Below, piece after piece: positions 14,045 through 26,444 of a stretch of DNA of 64,000 nt. Source of the stretch: Polytrichum commune (taxonomy: Eukaryota > Streptophyta > Polytrichopsida > Polytrichales > Polytrichaceae); contig OX485804.1 of assembly GCA_950295325.1 (NCBI GenBank), positions 7,006,001-7,070,000 of the forward strand, given 5' to 3'. Within the stretch, counting starts at the first letter, position 1; every line of letters starts with the position of its first letter. The translations under genes were made by a program, and so were the position numbers. The notes under the pieces are model-generated. The model ran no database searches, was not told the DNA's origin, and worked only from the letters and a program-made list of their open reading frames with translations.

Positions 14045-14300
14045 CTCGACGACCAATTGCTTTGCTCTTATGTTCAGACGGAAGCTAAACAAATGTACGA
14101 TGAATTGCAACGATCATTTGAGACGTTTCAGCGAAACGTTAACAAACTGACATTGAATTTCAAGCGTGAAAAATTCCACGCATTCACAACAAATGACTCT
14201 ACATGACATGTTCAAACAAAAAAGTATGAACCCTAATTTTTTTGTCATAAATTTCACACTGAACCGGGATGTAACTTTACTTAAACAGGAGATTACTGGA
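14045..14300 (+). pseudogene. Decayed coding fragment, copy 1 of a dispersed repeat
   Basis: Begins GACGACCAATTGCTTTGCTC and stays open for about 55 codons (LDDQLLCSYVQTEAKQMYDE), a stretch that looks helical or coiled-coil-like. A diverged copy lies at about 16,930-17,190 with stops in the same frame. The shared ancestor may have been protein-coding, perhaps from a mobile element, but I do not recognise the family. Confidence 0.4.
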
Positions 14301-15780
14301 TCCTTGAGTTCACGGATTCTATTCACGATCACCATACAAAGTAATAACAGTTGATACCCCTGACTACCATAGTAGTCTCATTAACACCTCCTCTCCCTCA
14401 ATCATCGATTCCAGCAAGTTGAGCTTCGCAGTTTCAACCATAGCCCTTTATGCAATGCAGTCATACACTTCATGTGATTGCCACAACCAACTTCATTTTG
14501 GAATGACTTCATTTCTCTCCTCCAGAGAGTCAGAGAAATGGTCAGTTGAAGAATCACTCTCGCAGGTTGTTGAGACTCTTCCTCCGTCAATTGATTTGGA
14601 TCTTCACACTCGGACTCCTTCCTCAATCTGTTTGTCAACTCTCCACAACTTGTCTTACAACAATAGAACCATAGAACAACAGGTCCCTTAGTTTCACAGG
14701 ATGATTCGCCACAGCCATACCCAATCCAAACAATATTTCCTCTACAAACCCACGGCTTCACCCCTCGGGAGTTTATTCAAACTATGGCTTGCTTCAAACC
14801 TTCGCTATGATTTACTCCTACTCTTCCCGAGAAACAAGCAAAGAATAGTTAACCCCTCATGTAAGACAGATTGGCAGCCATCACACTATGCACAAACATT
14901 TGAATTGCCACAGTCAAACTACTACTCGAAGAGCAAGGCCACTCCCCTTGCATCTACAGATGCACTTTTACATCTACAATGCATATGCGGATGTAGGGAA
15001 GTGGTCCACTCACCGCTATGTAATTTCAAATTCGATGAGGTTTGATACAAGAGTTGTTGAACACCCCGCATAATGTCGAGATATGCAAGGGGTCTTCTAT
15101 CACTAAGGACAAGTAACATTATTGCAGTTTTTCAGAAGAGACAAGTCAATATGGTACCTTCCTAGGAAAGCACTAATATTAGTTGCATGCAAGTGAGTGG
15201 GCTTCTATCTTGGATCGGCGTCCGCATCCAAGACGGTGGCGGCTTTTTGATCCTGGATGCAGATGCAAATCCATGAACCACTAGTCTTGCCCTAGTTCAT
15301 GTAGACAATGGTGACATTCAAACCTTCAGTTAAATAAAGCCTCACTCTTCTCAAGAGTTGCGCAAATAAACAAACATTCATATAAAACAATTGGTCACAA
15401 TCACTTGCAACTAAAAGACAACAATCTCACTGAAAGCACGGGCTTTGCACCATGTGGATTTAAACATATGAGAAGGAAACATGTGTTTTATGTGAGTTGA
15501 ATAGCAAATCCAAATCACACTTAGAGCCAATTTCCTTGTAATCTTCGGATCTTAGATGTGTATTCATTCTTAAAGTGAATTAATGGTCCTCCCAACTATG
15601 TTGACTATCGAATATGGAATGGTTAACTTATTAGGATCACATAAACCAATTTCTTGGAAGAAAAGAAATCCATGTTTTATTTTGTGTTCACTTTTAGATC
15701 AAGACTTAACCATACACTCAAATATAGGTGTCCACATTTTGGGGGTGTTGGATTAACACCGGTGTACCTTACAAGCCTTG
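14301..15780. other. Intergenic DNA, no gene recognised
   Basis: A few open frames of 60-120 codons occur on both strands, with none resembling a known family. No repeat with clear borders was seen. Confidence 0.4.
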
Positions 15781-15818
15781 TCATAGACTAGTCATAGACT
15801 AGTCATAGACTAGTCATA
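15781..15818 (+). repeat. 11-bp tandem repeat
   Basis: About 3.4 copies of the unit TCATAGACTAG in perfect head-to-tail order. It is short and isolated, with no evident function. Confidence 0.9.
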
Positions 15819-16347
15819 TGGGCGTCCCATTAAGATGAGTGGCCACGTAAGACCCAAACACCATATAGTTGAGCACATCTCCTCCCACTTTATGTGCAAG
15901 GATGGTACATACTATTTTTGTTCTAGAATCAAAATTTTGAGTACCATTCAGGTATCTATAGTGAGGATTCCACATTTTTTGTACTAGTATGGCCTGGGTA
16001 TTTGACAATATGTTTGTTTTCTATTTTCCATACAAGTTTATATACCATTCAAGGACCTTCACGCCTAGGTATACTTGTTACAATATCAATATGATCTAGA
16101 ATGATAGTGATCTGAATAATAACTTGAGTATACAAAGATTCTCTTGCCTTGACATACCCATCAAATATCAATATTTGACTAGTATTACAATTTTGATACC
16201 CACTGGTAGGTTCTTTGATGCCAATACGGATGTTGATTATTGGCACCATGTGTTCCCCTATACACTAGACCAACCTTGGTACATACCCAATCCAAGGCAA
16301 AGGTCCAAAATCTTTATAGTCCTCACATAGGCACATAATGGCTAGGG

Positions 16348-16578
16348 ATTCGTGGTGTTTATGTAAACTCATCCATTGCGTAGATGAAATCACAATATAA
16401 TATATAGAACATGTTAACAATTAATTTTAGAAAATCTGACTCTGCAAACAAAATCAAATCCCTAGATTAGTGTAACGGGATCAAGCTAGAATGAATCAAC
16501 CCTCAACCTTATAGAAGAAATGGTTTTTACCAGAGTCCCTTCATCCACAGTGGATGAGTTTACATAGACACCACGAAT
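16348..16578. repeat. Inverted repeat with 31-bp arms
   Basis: The left arm 16,348-16,378 (ATTCGTGGTGTTTATGTAAA) pairs with the right arm 16,548-16,578 with very few mismatches, around about 170 bp. It is probably a small foldback element. No clean target duplication was found. Confidence 0.65.
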
Positions 16579-16929
16579 TCCAAACCATACATAATGGTTT
16601 GTTGACAAATACCTACCAATACACTTGTATACACAAATAGTCAAAGGACGGACACACAAATCACTTGGAAGCTTCAAATTTATACTCTTTTTCTCCGATT
16701 CACCGGCTTTTGAAATGTTGGGCTTAAAGACTAAATGTATTCAACACATTAAAACAGGTTTTGGATGAAAAAGTAGGTGCTTCGACACCATCACCCCACT
16801 CAACATGAAACGGATAAAACCTAAGGCAACCTGCTATTGATTGAAATCCAACCTATCGAGACATTGGTTGAATTTGAAAGTGCTACCGACTTCAAAGGCT
16901 TTGAAGCTCTACACAACATTGTCTTCGAC

Positions 16930-17190
16930 ATCGACGACCAATTGCTTTGCTCCAAATGTTCAAACGGAAGCTGGACAAATATATGATGAACTATGACGAT
17001 TGTTTGAGATGTTTCAACGAAACGTTCACAAACCGACATTGAATTGCAAGCAGAAAAAAATGCATGCATTCGGGACAAATGACTATGCATGATATGTTCA
17101 AACAAAAAAGTATGAACCCGTACTTTTGTCAAAAAAATTGCGCACTTAAATGAGTGCATTCTTAAACAGGTGCGTACTTAAGCGGGAGCT
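16930..17190 (+). pseudogene. Decayed coding fragment, copy 2 of a dispersed repeat
   Basis: Matches 14,045-14,300 along most of its length, sharing GACGACCAATTGCTTTGCTC, TGACATTGAATT and GTTCAAACAAAAAAGTATGA. Relative to copy 1 the frame is broken by substitutions and small indels. Its neighbour on the right is the MITE at 17,198. Confidence 0.45.
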
Positions 17191-17197
17191 TACTGTA

Positions 17198-17451
17198 GAT
17201 GGCACCTCTCTAAGTTGGGCCCCTACCACTATTACCCCAAGGTGAAAATCAAGGCAATTTTATCATAGAGTATATGTTTATTTCTTTATTTTGGTAAGAT
17301 TTGACTGTGAAATTAGTGCCAAAAGTCTCATATTGGTGTGAGAGAGACCCGCTTGAGATGATTAAACCACAAAACTATGGGGGTCATGTTTTTACTAGAC
17401 CCCCTTTACCTTGATAATGGTGCTAGGGGCCCAACTCAAAGAGGTGGCATC
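17198..17451. mobile_element. Stowaway-like MITE with TA target duplication
   Basis: A 254-bp element with inverted ends of about 45 bp: the left begins GATGGCACCTCTCTAAGTTG and the right ends AGAGGTGGCATC. It is flanked by TA at 17,196-17,197 and 17,452-17,453. A TA duplication and no coding capacity fit a Tc1/mariner-mobilised MITE, although the terminal sequence is not the classic CTCCCTCC. Confidence 0.7.
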
Positions 17452-18370
17452 TAGTGCTAGCAAACAAAGTGCACCTCTTGGTGTAGATGTGACAGAACAT
17501 TGGCCATGGAGTCAAGTATGTTAGTTTGGGGGGGGGGGGGGGGGCATTCACGATTGGGGTACTACTTTTGGACAAAGGAATTAAGGACTATGTTGCGTTG
17601 GATCTCGGCGTTTATTATGATTTACTATTATTTAATCAATAAAATTTTAATAGATAAGTAGATAGGTCATAGGACTTATCAAGAAATATATTATTAAATA
17701 TTAAATATTCACCAATAATAGATAAATCCTTATGAAATGAGTAGATAGGTCATAAGACTTGTTTGGGCCACATCAATAGCAATTTCATTATTGAAGTGTA
17801 CATCGGAGGTGAATTGTTTCCTGTTTTCCATCCTAGTACCTTGGTGTAAGTGTCATGTGTCCATACATATAAACTTTTATGTCCAATTCTAGTACTAAAG
17901 GTTCCTTTTTCATGTAGCCATGTTATTGTGTATTGTTGGCCATGTTTGGTGTCATATGTAAAGCTATACAATTGGTATGCGATACATTTTTAGTTCTATT
18001 GGTACATAATTGAACGATAATTGTGAGGAAAAAAATTGGGATCATTTCAATTAATTCTTGTTGTCCTTTTCATTCCTTGATCCTAAGGTCAACAATTTTG
18101 ACATCACCCATAGAAGTCCATAAAGGAATCAAAATGATATCTTAGATAACCCTATTCCTTGTAAATTAACTTTGTCGGTGTACTCAATATGGAATATTAA
18201 ATGTAGGTATGATCCAAAATATGCTTCACAATACAAATCTAAGCACACCAACTATGTAAAGTTATCTAATTTAGTTCTTTAACCGTTAGACACCCAAAAG
18301 TAGTACCCCAACCGTGAATGCCCCTAGGGTTATATTCCTTCATACATAAATTAAGTAACTCAAGGCCATG
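17452..18370. other. Intergenic DNA with a poly-G run
   Basis: Contains a G-run at about 17,527-17,544 but no recognisable gene. Short open frames look like chance. Confidence 0.45.
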
Positions 18371-18862
18371 TTTACACTGCGTTGTTTATGGTATTTAGTT
18401 TCACGGACAATATTGGCAAACGGTCTAAACTAGATATCTAGAGGTCTAGTGGTGTCATGCCTGCTAACTGTCAACATGATATTATTTGTCAACACAAGTA
18501 ACTTTTTGAAGTGCACGATTGTTTATGGTGTGATATTTGTTGTAGCACATCGGAGTGCTTGAGATGAGAGTTTTACATTATGGTATGCAAGAGGAGAATA
18601 CTACTAAGCATACTAATACCAAGTGTCATGAGTTTACACTTACGGCCAACTTGTTGACAATTGTGTAACTTAGGCATAGACCTCATAATATTATTGAACA
18701 TCTTAGTGCCAAAATATTAGTAAGCACACTAACGCCAAATGTCATAAGGTTACACTAATGGTCAAGTTATTGGCCATTAGTGTAACATGGCATATGCCTC
18801 ATAATAGGGTCAATGACACTATTACGAAAGTTACAATAAATGCCATAAACAATGCAATGACC
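18371..18862. mobile_element. Inverted-repeat element of the TTTATGGTATTTAG family, copy 1
   Basis: The left end ACACTGCGTTGTTTATGGTA and the right end (GCCATAAACAATGCAATGAC) are inverted copies over about 30 bp. Inside, the phrases CACTAATGGTCAAG and CCATTAGTGTAACATGGCAT recur in the element at 35,828. It is non-coding. Confidence 0.6.
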
Positions 18863-20300
18863 ACATACTATGTGTTGACCAAGTCAGTGTGCAGTTTTGA
18901 TCAACACAAATTTGACTTCCCATCCACATGAAGTGTGCGTAATCTTCCCCTAGAGAATGAGAATCACTGGTCAATGTGAAAGTTGATTTGCAAACGCTTC
19001 ATGATGTAGACTCATAAATGTTTTATATTATAGTAAAGTTTGCCATTTATAGTGCAAACCTTGTCCATCATTTTCATACTTTCAAATGCTATCTTTAATT
19101 TCCTCAAAATCTTATGATATAAATTTCAATAAATCCACTTATAAAACATTTAAATTGGGTAAATGCAATGATGATGCCTTCCAACTTGGATGCTTGACAA
19201 CAAGGCAAAACATACTTTCTCATATATCGGTCCCACCACTCCACCTGGAAGTGTTTAGCCAACAAAATGTCGGGAGACCCCATCAAAGCATCACTGACAT
19301 TGGTGGAGTCTAAATTCCTCGCCATATAGTGAGCAAATAATCAACACATATATGTTCTATGACATATAACATAGAACATGCTATAACAAATGCCCCACCC
19401 AAATACTAACATTATGAAATCTTGCATAAATTGGTACATGTTGATTTTGAGAATGTCCACCACTATCAAGCTCCAAGTTGGTTTTGAGTTTTCTACTCAT
19501 AAGATGATGAAACTTCAATGGCTTTTCGCACATGGACCTTGAACAAGACATGCATTGTTGCATTGGAACACTCTTTCAACTGCTAATGAGAATCATTGAA
19601 CGCTTTTCAAATATAATAATAGAATGTATGCTCAGTGCTTGAACTGACAGCCTATCTTCCACCAATAATGCACCCATGTCATCAGAGTGTAGCATCACAT
19701 TCAAGTTGCACCCAGTAATTAAACGCTCAAAAGGCTTATAAGCTTGTTCAAATCAAGGTTTTCTTTTGAATTGCTGAGATATTTAGCATTGAGTTAAATA
19801 AGTTTTCAATACACTTGACAAGTCAACCTAGATATCATAAAACTAAAATTACAATACGAAATTTGCATTGCAATTTAACATAGCATACAAGTTTGGTCAA
19901 TTCAACTAGAACCCACAGGCAAATGCTGAGATATCGAATCAGCTGCAAGCCATGAGCTCAAAGAGTCTTGCTTTTGAAGGTAAAGACATTCGACAAAATG
20001 GACATGCTGCTCTGTTATATAGACATGGTGTATACATGATGCAGTCTTGTAACTCACAATTAACAAAATTAGGTCTAAACCAAATATTTAAAGTTTTGGT
20101 TGGACTTCGTTGCTGTGAGCTCTTACTGAGCAACCACAACAATTCTCATACAACAAAGAGGGATCGATTGTTGTCACATTCGGTAGGCACTTACTGTACC
20201 AGAGTGGCCCAACCAGTTGCAATCACATATTGGTTGAAGTTAATTGCATGGGTTATGATCGTAATACTTATATTTGGATTTGATATTTAGAACTGTTGGA
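18863..20300. other. Intergenic DNA downstream of the CYSTM gene
   Basis: No gene recognised. Open frames of up to 112 codons occur on both strands but show no conserved motif. The right part may reach the 3' UTR of the minus-strand CYSTM gene. Confidence 0.35.
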
Positions 20301-20979
20301 GGTTATTCTGAATGATATTACCACTTTGCCCAGAATCGGTGCAATGATTTGTCTGTAAATTCAGAATGATTCCTCTGGAAGAACAATCCCACATTCAAGT
20401 AATGATGCCCACCAGGAAATAATAATAATCTAGTCCCAACACAGAAACAACCACAGTGCAGTGCAGACTGTACTGCTTATATTCAATGCTGCTTCTTCAT
20501 TGAGCCAAAAAGATCCCAGAGTTACAACAGAAATTGCCAAACCAAACAGGAAGATAGAAAAGCTTTCAGCACAATGAACCAGCCTGTACAAGCCGTGGAA
20601 CCCCTCGGTAATGGAGGAGATCTTGCTCCATCAATATGAATCTAATGAACCTAGAGAACCGGGTTGAAGTGCCTCATACTGCTTGTGAGCATGGAATGCC
20701 CCATGATCTACTCCGCACCCAGAAACTCACTTAATGAGTAACACCTTTTAAGGAAAACATTGGCTACGATTGATCAGAAAACCAAAAGTCTCTCCGAGAC
20801 CAGTGAAAACATTGTCACTTCCTGCCGAGCCTTGCCAAATACAAACATTAAAGGGCACAATGCACCGACAATCAAGCAAGGATGATTATCAATACCATAC
20901 TGCCATACGTTTGGGAACCGTCTACGAAGTCAAATTGTTCTTGGCTTTGCAGTGGCAGGCGAGTGTCATAATCCGAAGC

Positions 20980-22286
20980 TCAAAAGCAAGCTTCAAGCAA
21001 ACAGCAACAGCATAGCGCCGCCAAACTGCAAGACAAAGGAAACACCATCAGCCCCGACATGACAGTCACATTCAAACCACAACACAAAAACTGAAAAGGT
21101 TAAGGAAACTTGCTGTACAATGTAGTTTTCTTATCACCACCTGAGAACTCCGTGGCTCAAGTCCTTTCCCAAGTTTCTAATACTTGCTACCAGAATGCTC
21201 TCTGCAACTGGAACAGTTATACGTGACTCACCAAGCTTCACAAAAGGATGGTCCGCTATTGTTTTGATATTGACCTTGTTGCTGATACATGCCCTGCTGT
21301 TGAGGAGGGTATCCTTGCGGAGGATAACCCTGAGGAGGATAACCTTGAGGATATCCTTGGGGTGGATAGCCTTGAGGTGGGTACCCTTGAGGAGCTGCAA
21401 ATTGAAGATAAACATATAAGACCTCCTAAATAATTCAAAATATGTTAGTTAATGAAAATCTGTTGTTCCAGAAGGTCAAGGGGATGATACCACCAGACTG
21501 CATGACTTGCCAAGAATACCCTGCAAATTATTGTATAAGTGATTAAGACCAATAGAATCGTAACCAGACGTTCCAGCTATATAGTAGGCTCTGTAGTTTT
21601 AGGGCTATGTTAAAAGGAGATATTACCGCCGTGTATCCCGACAAATTGATTCACAATCAAATCTTACAGGTTACCAACACGCATGACGAGTCTACCCGCG
21701 AACTCCTTGACAAAGTGCTGACACGACTAGAACGTGAAAGCGCCAGGAGTGCCGTGGAACAATATGGTAAGGAACTCCAAGAAACTATTACAAGAAAAGA
21801 AGCCGTGATAAAAAATTTAACTTGTCGACATCAAGTTATAGGCTGAAATGAATGCACTCATAATCTGTAATTCACAAAGAGTAGCTAATTAAGTAGCGAA
21901 ATTTTATAATTTCAAGCTCTGATTGCAATCCTGTGGCACCAATAACGTAAAACCATCTCTTCGATTTCACAACCCATTGAGTACATATCCGAGACGACGA
22001 TACAATCTAACGAAATCAAAGGGAGTCACCTCACACCAAAACATGCAAGATTGTCCAGAGTAAGTTCAAGCGACTAACAGGAAGATAAGTGCTCTACACA
22101 CACCTCGACAGCTGGTAGATAAAGGCACAGGGGTATCGATGGATCGACCAAAGTCAATCTTTCCATGACACCCCAGAATGCTCAAACAACATCCATACAA
22201 AAGAAAGAAACCGACTCTGGGCCAGAATGCACACCGTATTGTGGAGGAGGCGCTCCCACGGGAGGTCCCTGGTTGTAGTAACTCAT
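20980..22286 (-). CDS. CYSTM-domain proline/glutamine-rich peptide, 86 aa
   Basis: Small tail-anchored stress-associated protein of the cysteine-rich transmembrane module family, which sits in membranes through its C-terminal Cys-rich segment (family knowledge). Three exons, 22286-22235, 21394-21232 and 21025-20980, give exactly 86 codons plus TGA with GT/AG introns. The N-terminus is MSYYNQGPPVGAPPPQY. The middle has six PPQGY-like repeats and a Q-rich stretch. The C-terminus is CLAALCCCCLLEACF, the hallmark CYSTM end. The length is typical for the family. The start is the only ATG in frame, with an AAA ATG AG context. Introns are about 840 and 206 bp. The upstream flank carries AG and CAG repeats and probably contains the leader. 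Confidence 0.93.
21607..21846 (+). other. Unexplained open frame of 79 codons inside CYSTM intron 1
   Basis: An open frame (MLKGDITAVYPDKLIHNQIL onward) on the strand opposite the host gene. It is highly charged and rich in Glu, Arg and Lys (RLERESARSAVEQYGKEL), which suggests a helix. No family recognised. It may be a fragment of a mobile-element protein or chance. Confidence 0.25.
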
Positions 22287-23073
22287 TTTCTTCTGTTCTC
22301 AAACACCAAATCCACTAGACAACAACAACGCACCACCTTCCTGTACACGCGCCCAAACGCAAGTTCTTAATGAAAAACTGTCCTTGAAACCCGAATGAAA
22401 TGAACACCCTCGCAAGAAACTTTACAGCACCAAAGCCTATCCTCCCGGTGCACTTCGACAAGATCTATATTTCTGATCCCCGTAACCTTAGAATTTGCAA
22501 CACGCCTCAAATGAAACGAAACCCTCGCCACAAACCCAAAACCATTCCCCTGCAGCCCTCCTTCCTATGCCCAAGCACTGGTGCAACTAGTACAGCAGCG
22601 ACGCCTATCCCCCAGCCGCCGCCGCCACCGCAGCAGTCAAATACGATCTATACTTTCGAATACTTCCCCTGACCTTCGAATTGGCAGCAGTCCTCCACAA
22701 CTCGTCTTCTCCAACACAAGAGACCAAGAGAGAGAGAGAGAGAGAGAGAGAGAACAGTTTCCTAAGAAGTCAGAAACCACAACGTACAGCGGCAACAGCA
22801 CCAGCACCAGCACCAGCAGCACCAGCGGCGGCTCCCAGCAATTGCGTAATCAATGCTTCTTCCCGGCGCTCTTCCTTGTCGATGTTGATCTTCTTTTTCT
22901 TCACGTCGAGACTGCTCCTTCAAAGCTTGCTTCGCGGGGCGCGACGAAAGTTCTGGCGGATCGGGACACATGCTGGTTGGTGGCCCAAGCGCGTGGGCCA
23001 GGCTCGGGCCGGGCAGCTCCAAAAAAGGATCATGTGGATGGATGTAGACAGAATGAGCGCATCCACTAACTTA
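22287..23073. promoter_or_regulatory. Upstream flank of the CYSTM gene
   Basis: GC-richer than its surroundings. It contains CCG/CAG-type triplet runs near 22,617-22,640 and 22,797-22,830 and the (AG)n tract at 22,727-22,755, which reads (CT)n in the gene's sense. Pyrimidine tracts of this kind are common in plant leaders and core promoters. Long frames on the plus strand reflect the triplet repeats rather than a gene. Confidence 0.45.
22727..22755. repeat. (AG)n microsatellite
   Basis: About 14 uninterrupted AG units upstream of the CYSTM start codon. Confidence 0.95.
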
Positions 23074-23450
23074 GGGCCACTTCACACAGGAGGCTGAGGG
23101 CCCGTGGCCATAGCACTTCAACCACTCTCATTGGTGTTTCAAGGCCACCTGGACTATTTTCAAAAAACCATCTCTTGGAGGTAGGCCAACACAAAACGCG
23201 GAGACCATGGCACTCCCAAATCTCACAACTGTTGATTTTTTATATTTATCATGTGTGAGGACCTTGAATGAATAGAAATTCCTTGAAATAGCATTTAGCT
23301 GAGGGCCCGGTACATATGATTTCACACTACACTTGAGGACCCGTGACCACAATACGTGATTTTGAAAATTCTTGGGATGGCCTTTAAACACTTCCTTTGG
23401 ACTCTCACAATTTCATGGTCACGGCTCTTGGCTCATGTGTGAAGTGGCCC
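23074..23450 (-). mobile_element. Harbinger/Tourist-type MITE, copy 2 (inverted, deleted)
   Basis: A 377-bp element with GGGCCACTTCACACAGGAGG and TGTGTGAAGTGGCCC ends, flanked by a perfect TTA duplication (23,071-23,073 and 23,451-23,453). The interior matches copies 1 and 3 in reverse orientation but is about 120 bp shorter. Confidence 0.88.
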
Positions 23451-23817
23451 TTAGGCCACTTCAAACTATGGTTGGAGAAGTGCACCGGTCGGTCATGAAT
23501 TTCAATCCAAGACAAGGTTATTTGAGGCAAGGGTTGTTATGATAGACAAGATGGGAAAATGATTTATTTTTTAAAATGCTTCAAGTTGGAGTTTTCCGAA
23601 GGCCATGTTTCTAAATTTGTCCAAGAAACTTCACCTCCGAACAACTACCCTAGCAAAAAGTGTTGCCATGTTGACAACGACGTCAATTTTTCATCCATGG
23701 TTAAAGTTCCCCACCATAGGAGTCTTGGCCGTAGTGTAAACCTTGGCTAGTGAAGAACACATTTCGTAGCCAATCCCCTACAATTCTTGACGAGTGCACT
23801 TCTTCACTGTAGTCTAA
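23451..23817. other. Spacer between two Harbinger-type MITEs
   Basis: Starts with TTAGGCCACTTCAAAC, a partial echo of the MITE end. It could hold a remnant of a third, heavily decayed copy. No gene seen. Confidence 0.35.
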
Positions 23818-24316
23818 GGGCCACTTCACACACGAGCCAAGACCCGTGACCATGAAATTGTGAGAGCCCAGAAGAAAGTGTCCAAAGGCTGTCCCAAGAC
23901 ACTTCCAAAACCATGCAGTGTGGTCACGGGCCCTCAAGTGTAGTGTGAAGCCATATGTCACCGGGCCCTCAACCAAATGCTATTTCAATAAATCCCTATT
24001 TGTGCGGGCCCTCACACATGATAAAATAAAATAATTCAATGGATGTGAGCATTCAAAATGCCATAGTCTCCCAATTTTATGGTAGACCTACCTCCAAGCG
24101 ATGGTTTTTGAAAATAATCCAAGTGACCACGAAATATGATCCATTCGATGCCATGCAGGAATCCATGTAGACTTTACATCCATCTTGCATTCACATACTC
24201 CGTTGGTCCTTCAAGCGTAGTGTGAAGCGATCTTGGACCAGCTCCGCCTTTTCCACCAATGAGAGTGCTTGAAGTGTACTGGTCACGGGCTCTCAGTCTC
24301 GTGTCTGAAGTGGCCC
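23818..24316 (+). mobile_element. Harbinger/Tourist-type MITE, copy 3
   Basis: A 499-bp element identical in length to copy 1, with GGGCCACTTCACACACGAG and CTGAAGTGGCCC ends. It is flanked by a perfect TAA duplication (23,815-23,817 and 24,317-24,319). Non-coding. Confidence 0.9.
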
Positions 24317-26444
24317 TAAACCGGCGCTACACCATAGGACCCTTCATAACCGAGATGAATAAAGTGTGCATTTCCTCTTGTTTTTCATCCGGGATCGGTA
24401 GAAAAAAATTGATCTTCTGCCCGGGGCAGAGTGTGAGGAGGGTTGGACCCGGGAAGAGGCTTCCGGGAAGGGGGGAGACTAAGACCGACCGAGAATAATG
24501 GGGAGTCGCCCATTGGTGCATTTTAGCTTTCAACGGCACATTCTGGGATGAATTGTGGGACCCGGGATCGGGATTGGTGCACGGTCATGGGGCCCCTTTG
24601 TTTTATCGGTGGCTATACTAGGATTTCCGGAATGCTCCCGGATATTAATATTATTATTATTGAGGCCCTAGGGTAGGTTGCTATTATGGCGCAGTATCAT
24701 GACGGTTTCATTTATGTCACCATGTGGCATACTTAAATACTTCATTTCAAATTTGATTACTGCGGTCCTCTATTTTAGTCTATTTTGAAAGCAAGGGAGG
24801 TACATGTAGTGTGTGTGTGGTGGGTTTTTAATAAAAAAAATCTTCTTCCCACAATTTAGTTGCACAATTGTGGGATCCTAGATGCTAACCTTAGACCTTG
24901 TGGCAACAAAGAAAATTGGAGTATCGGTATATTATGAAAGGGGTTGTTCACATCATGGACTAGTATGGAGTCGTCCCTTGTACCCCTACAATAAGTGAGT
25001 GGCCGTTGAACTCGTCCGGGACCACTTTGGTTTACATCAAGGGGATAACATAAGAGTGAGCATGGAACTTGAGGTTCCCCAAAGACTTACTTTCAAGCCT
25101 AGATTAACACCCTGGGCGGGCTAAATCACATATGTGTTCGGTTGGGCCCCACCCCTTGCATGCTTCCTTCATTGTATGGTCAATCTACCCACACTTGCAC
25201 GGGAACTCTTCGTTGTTGGGAATCAATGTCACATTGGGAACTACCGAACACAGATGTGATTTAGCCTGGGGCTAGATTTTCCAATGTCATGGTCCAATGG
25301 GTTTTGCAGTGAGAGAGGCAAAAGAGGTTCTCACAATGTTAGGGGACCATGGCAAACAAATGCCATTTTGGTATATTTTGATATTTTAGTTTTATTTTTG
25401 GCCAAACCTTACCGTAGTTAAGAGGGAAAGAAAGGGGGAAGGTAAAACACGAACTGATTTTCCCGAAACTACCATATTTTGAGCACATTATAAAAAAAAA
25501 ACCCCCATCGCATCCACTTTTTGTTGCATGGTCACTCTTGGTTCATATTTGATATGCACGTAGTGAGGGGGCCAAAAGCTTCAAAAATTGCATTTTCCCA
25601 TAATATATGACCAGGAAGTGTAACCGTGAAAAACGACCATCTAACATGAGACAACTTTGTGGTCCATGATGTAAACAAGCCATGATCAATCCTATCATAG
25701 TGATTCCGGTAAAGAGAGATAATGAAAGACCCTATGTCAAAAGCAAGGTGAAGGCGGATAAGAATAACTAAATACCTAGATCCATTCAAAATCATGTCGT
25801 AGCCAGGATTGTCATCAACTTACCAAAGGCCAAACATGTTATAAGATTGCTATGCTATGTTAAAATTAGTGACAGTCATGAAACAAGTTCTTTTACGCGA
25901 GTTACAAGCCTTGGGTTCCTATCAACACCCGTTGAGACAACTAAGAAGCTAATCACACCAACCATTTCTAGCACCATTCATCAGCATCTCTAGATGTACG
26001 TAACAATATGAAAAGTAGTGGGCCAACATCTATTTCTCAAGATAATCCCCAACAATTTCATGACTAGAACCGAACGAAAAATTTAGCGTGATAGGGGACC
26101 CGAGCAAATGATCAAAGGCTAAGACTTAGCACGGAGAATGAAGCCCTCGATCTCGTGGGTCCAACCATAAGGCCCACCTCATCTAGGTGGTTTGGGGGTA
26201 TCTTGGTCCAAGGCAACCATGAGTTTGAGAAATACATTTACAACTATTGGATACTATAACTTAGACATGGGGTTCAAGACATACAATTGTCAACGAAAGT
26301 GGCTCAAAGAATGGGGTTCTTTGAGAAGTATTTCAGATGATATGTCTACAACCATGTCTTTTGCACTTACTCCTTAAATAGACGAGAACCCACTTCTTCA
26401 CACTTAGTTTATGCCCAATATGAATCAAGCCATATCATAAATAA
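24317..26444. other. Intergenic DNA, no gene recognised
   Basis: Contains a 28-bp inverted repeat (25,114-25,141 against 25,244-25,271, arm core GCTAAATCACATATGTGTTC) enclosing about 100 bp, probably a small foldback remnant. An A-run occurs near 25,492. Nothing else was identified. Confidence 0.45.

Noticed and set aside
14402-14761. 119-codon minus-strand frame
   Set aside because: No domain, an unremarkable composition and no splice partners.
22581-23097. Plus-strand frames of 138-162 codons
   Set aside because: Driven by AG and CAG repeats in the upstream flank of the CYSTM gene; low-complexity translation only.
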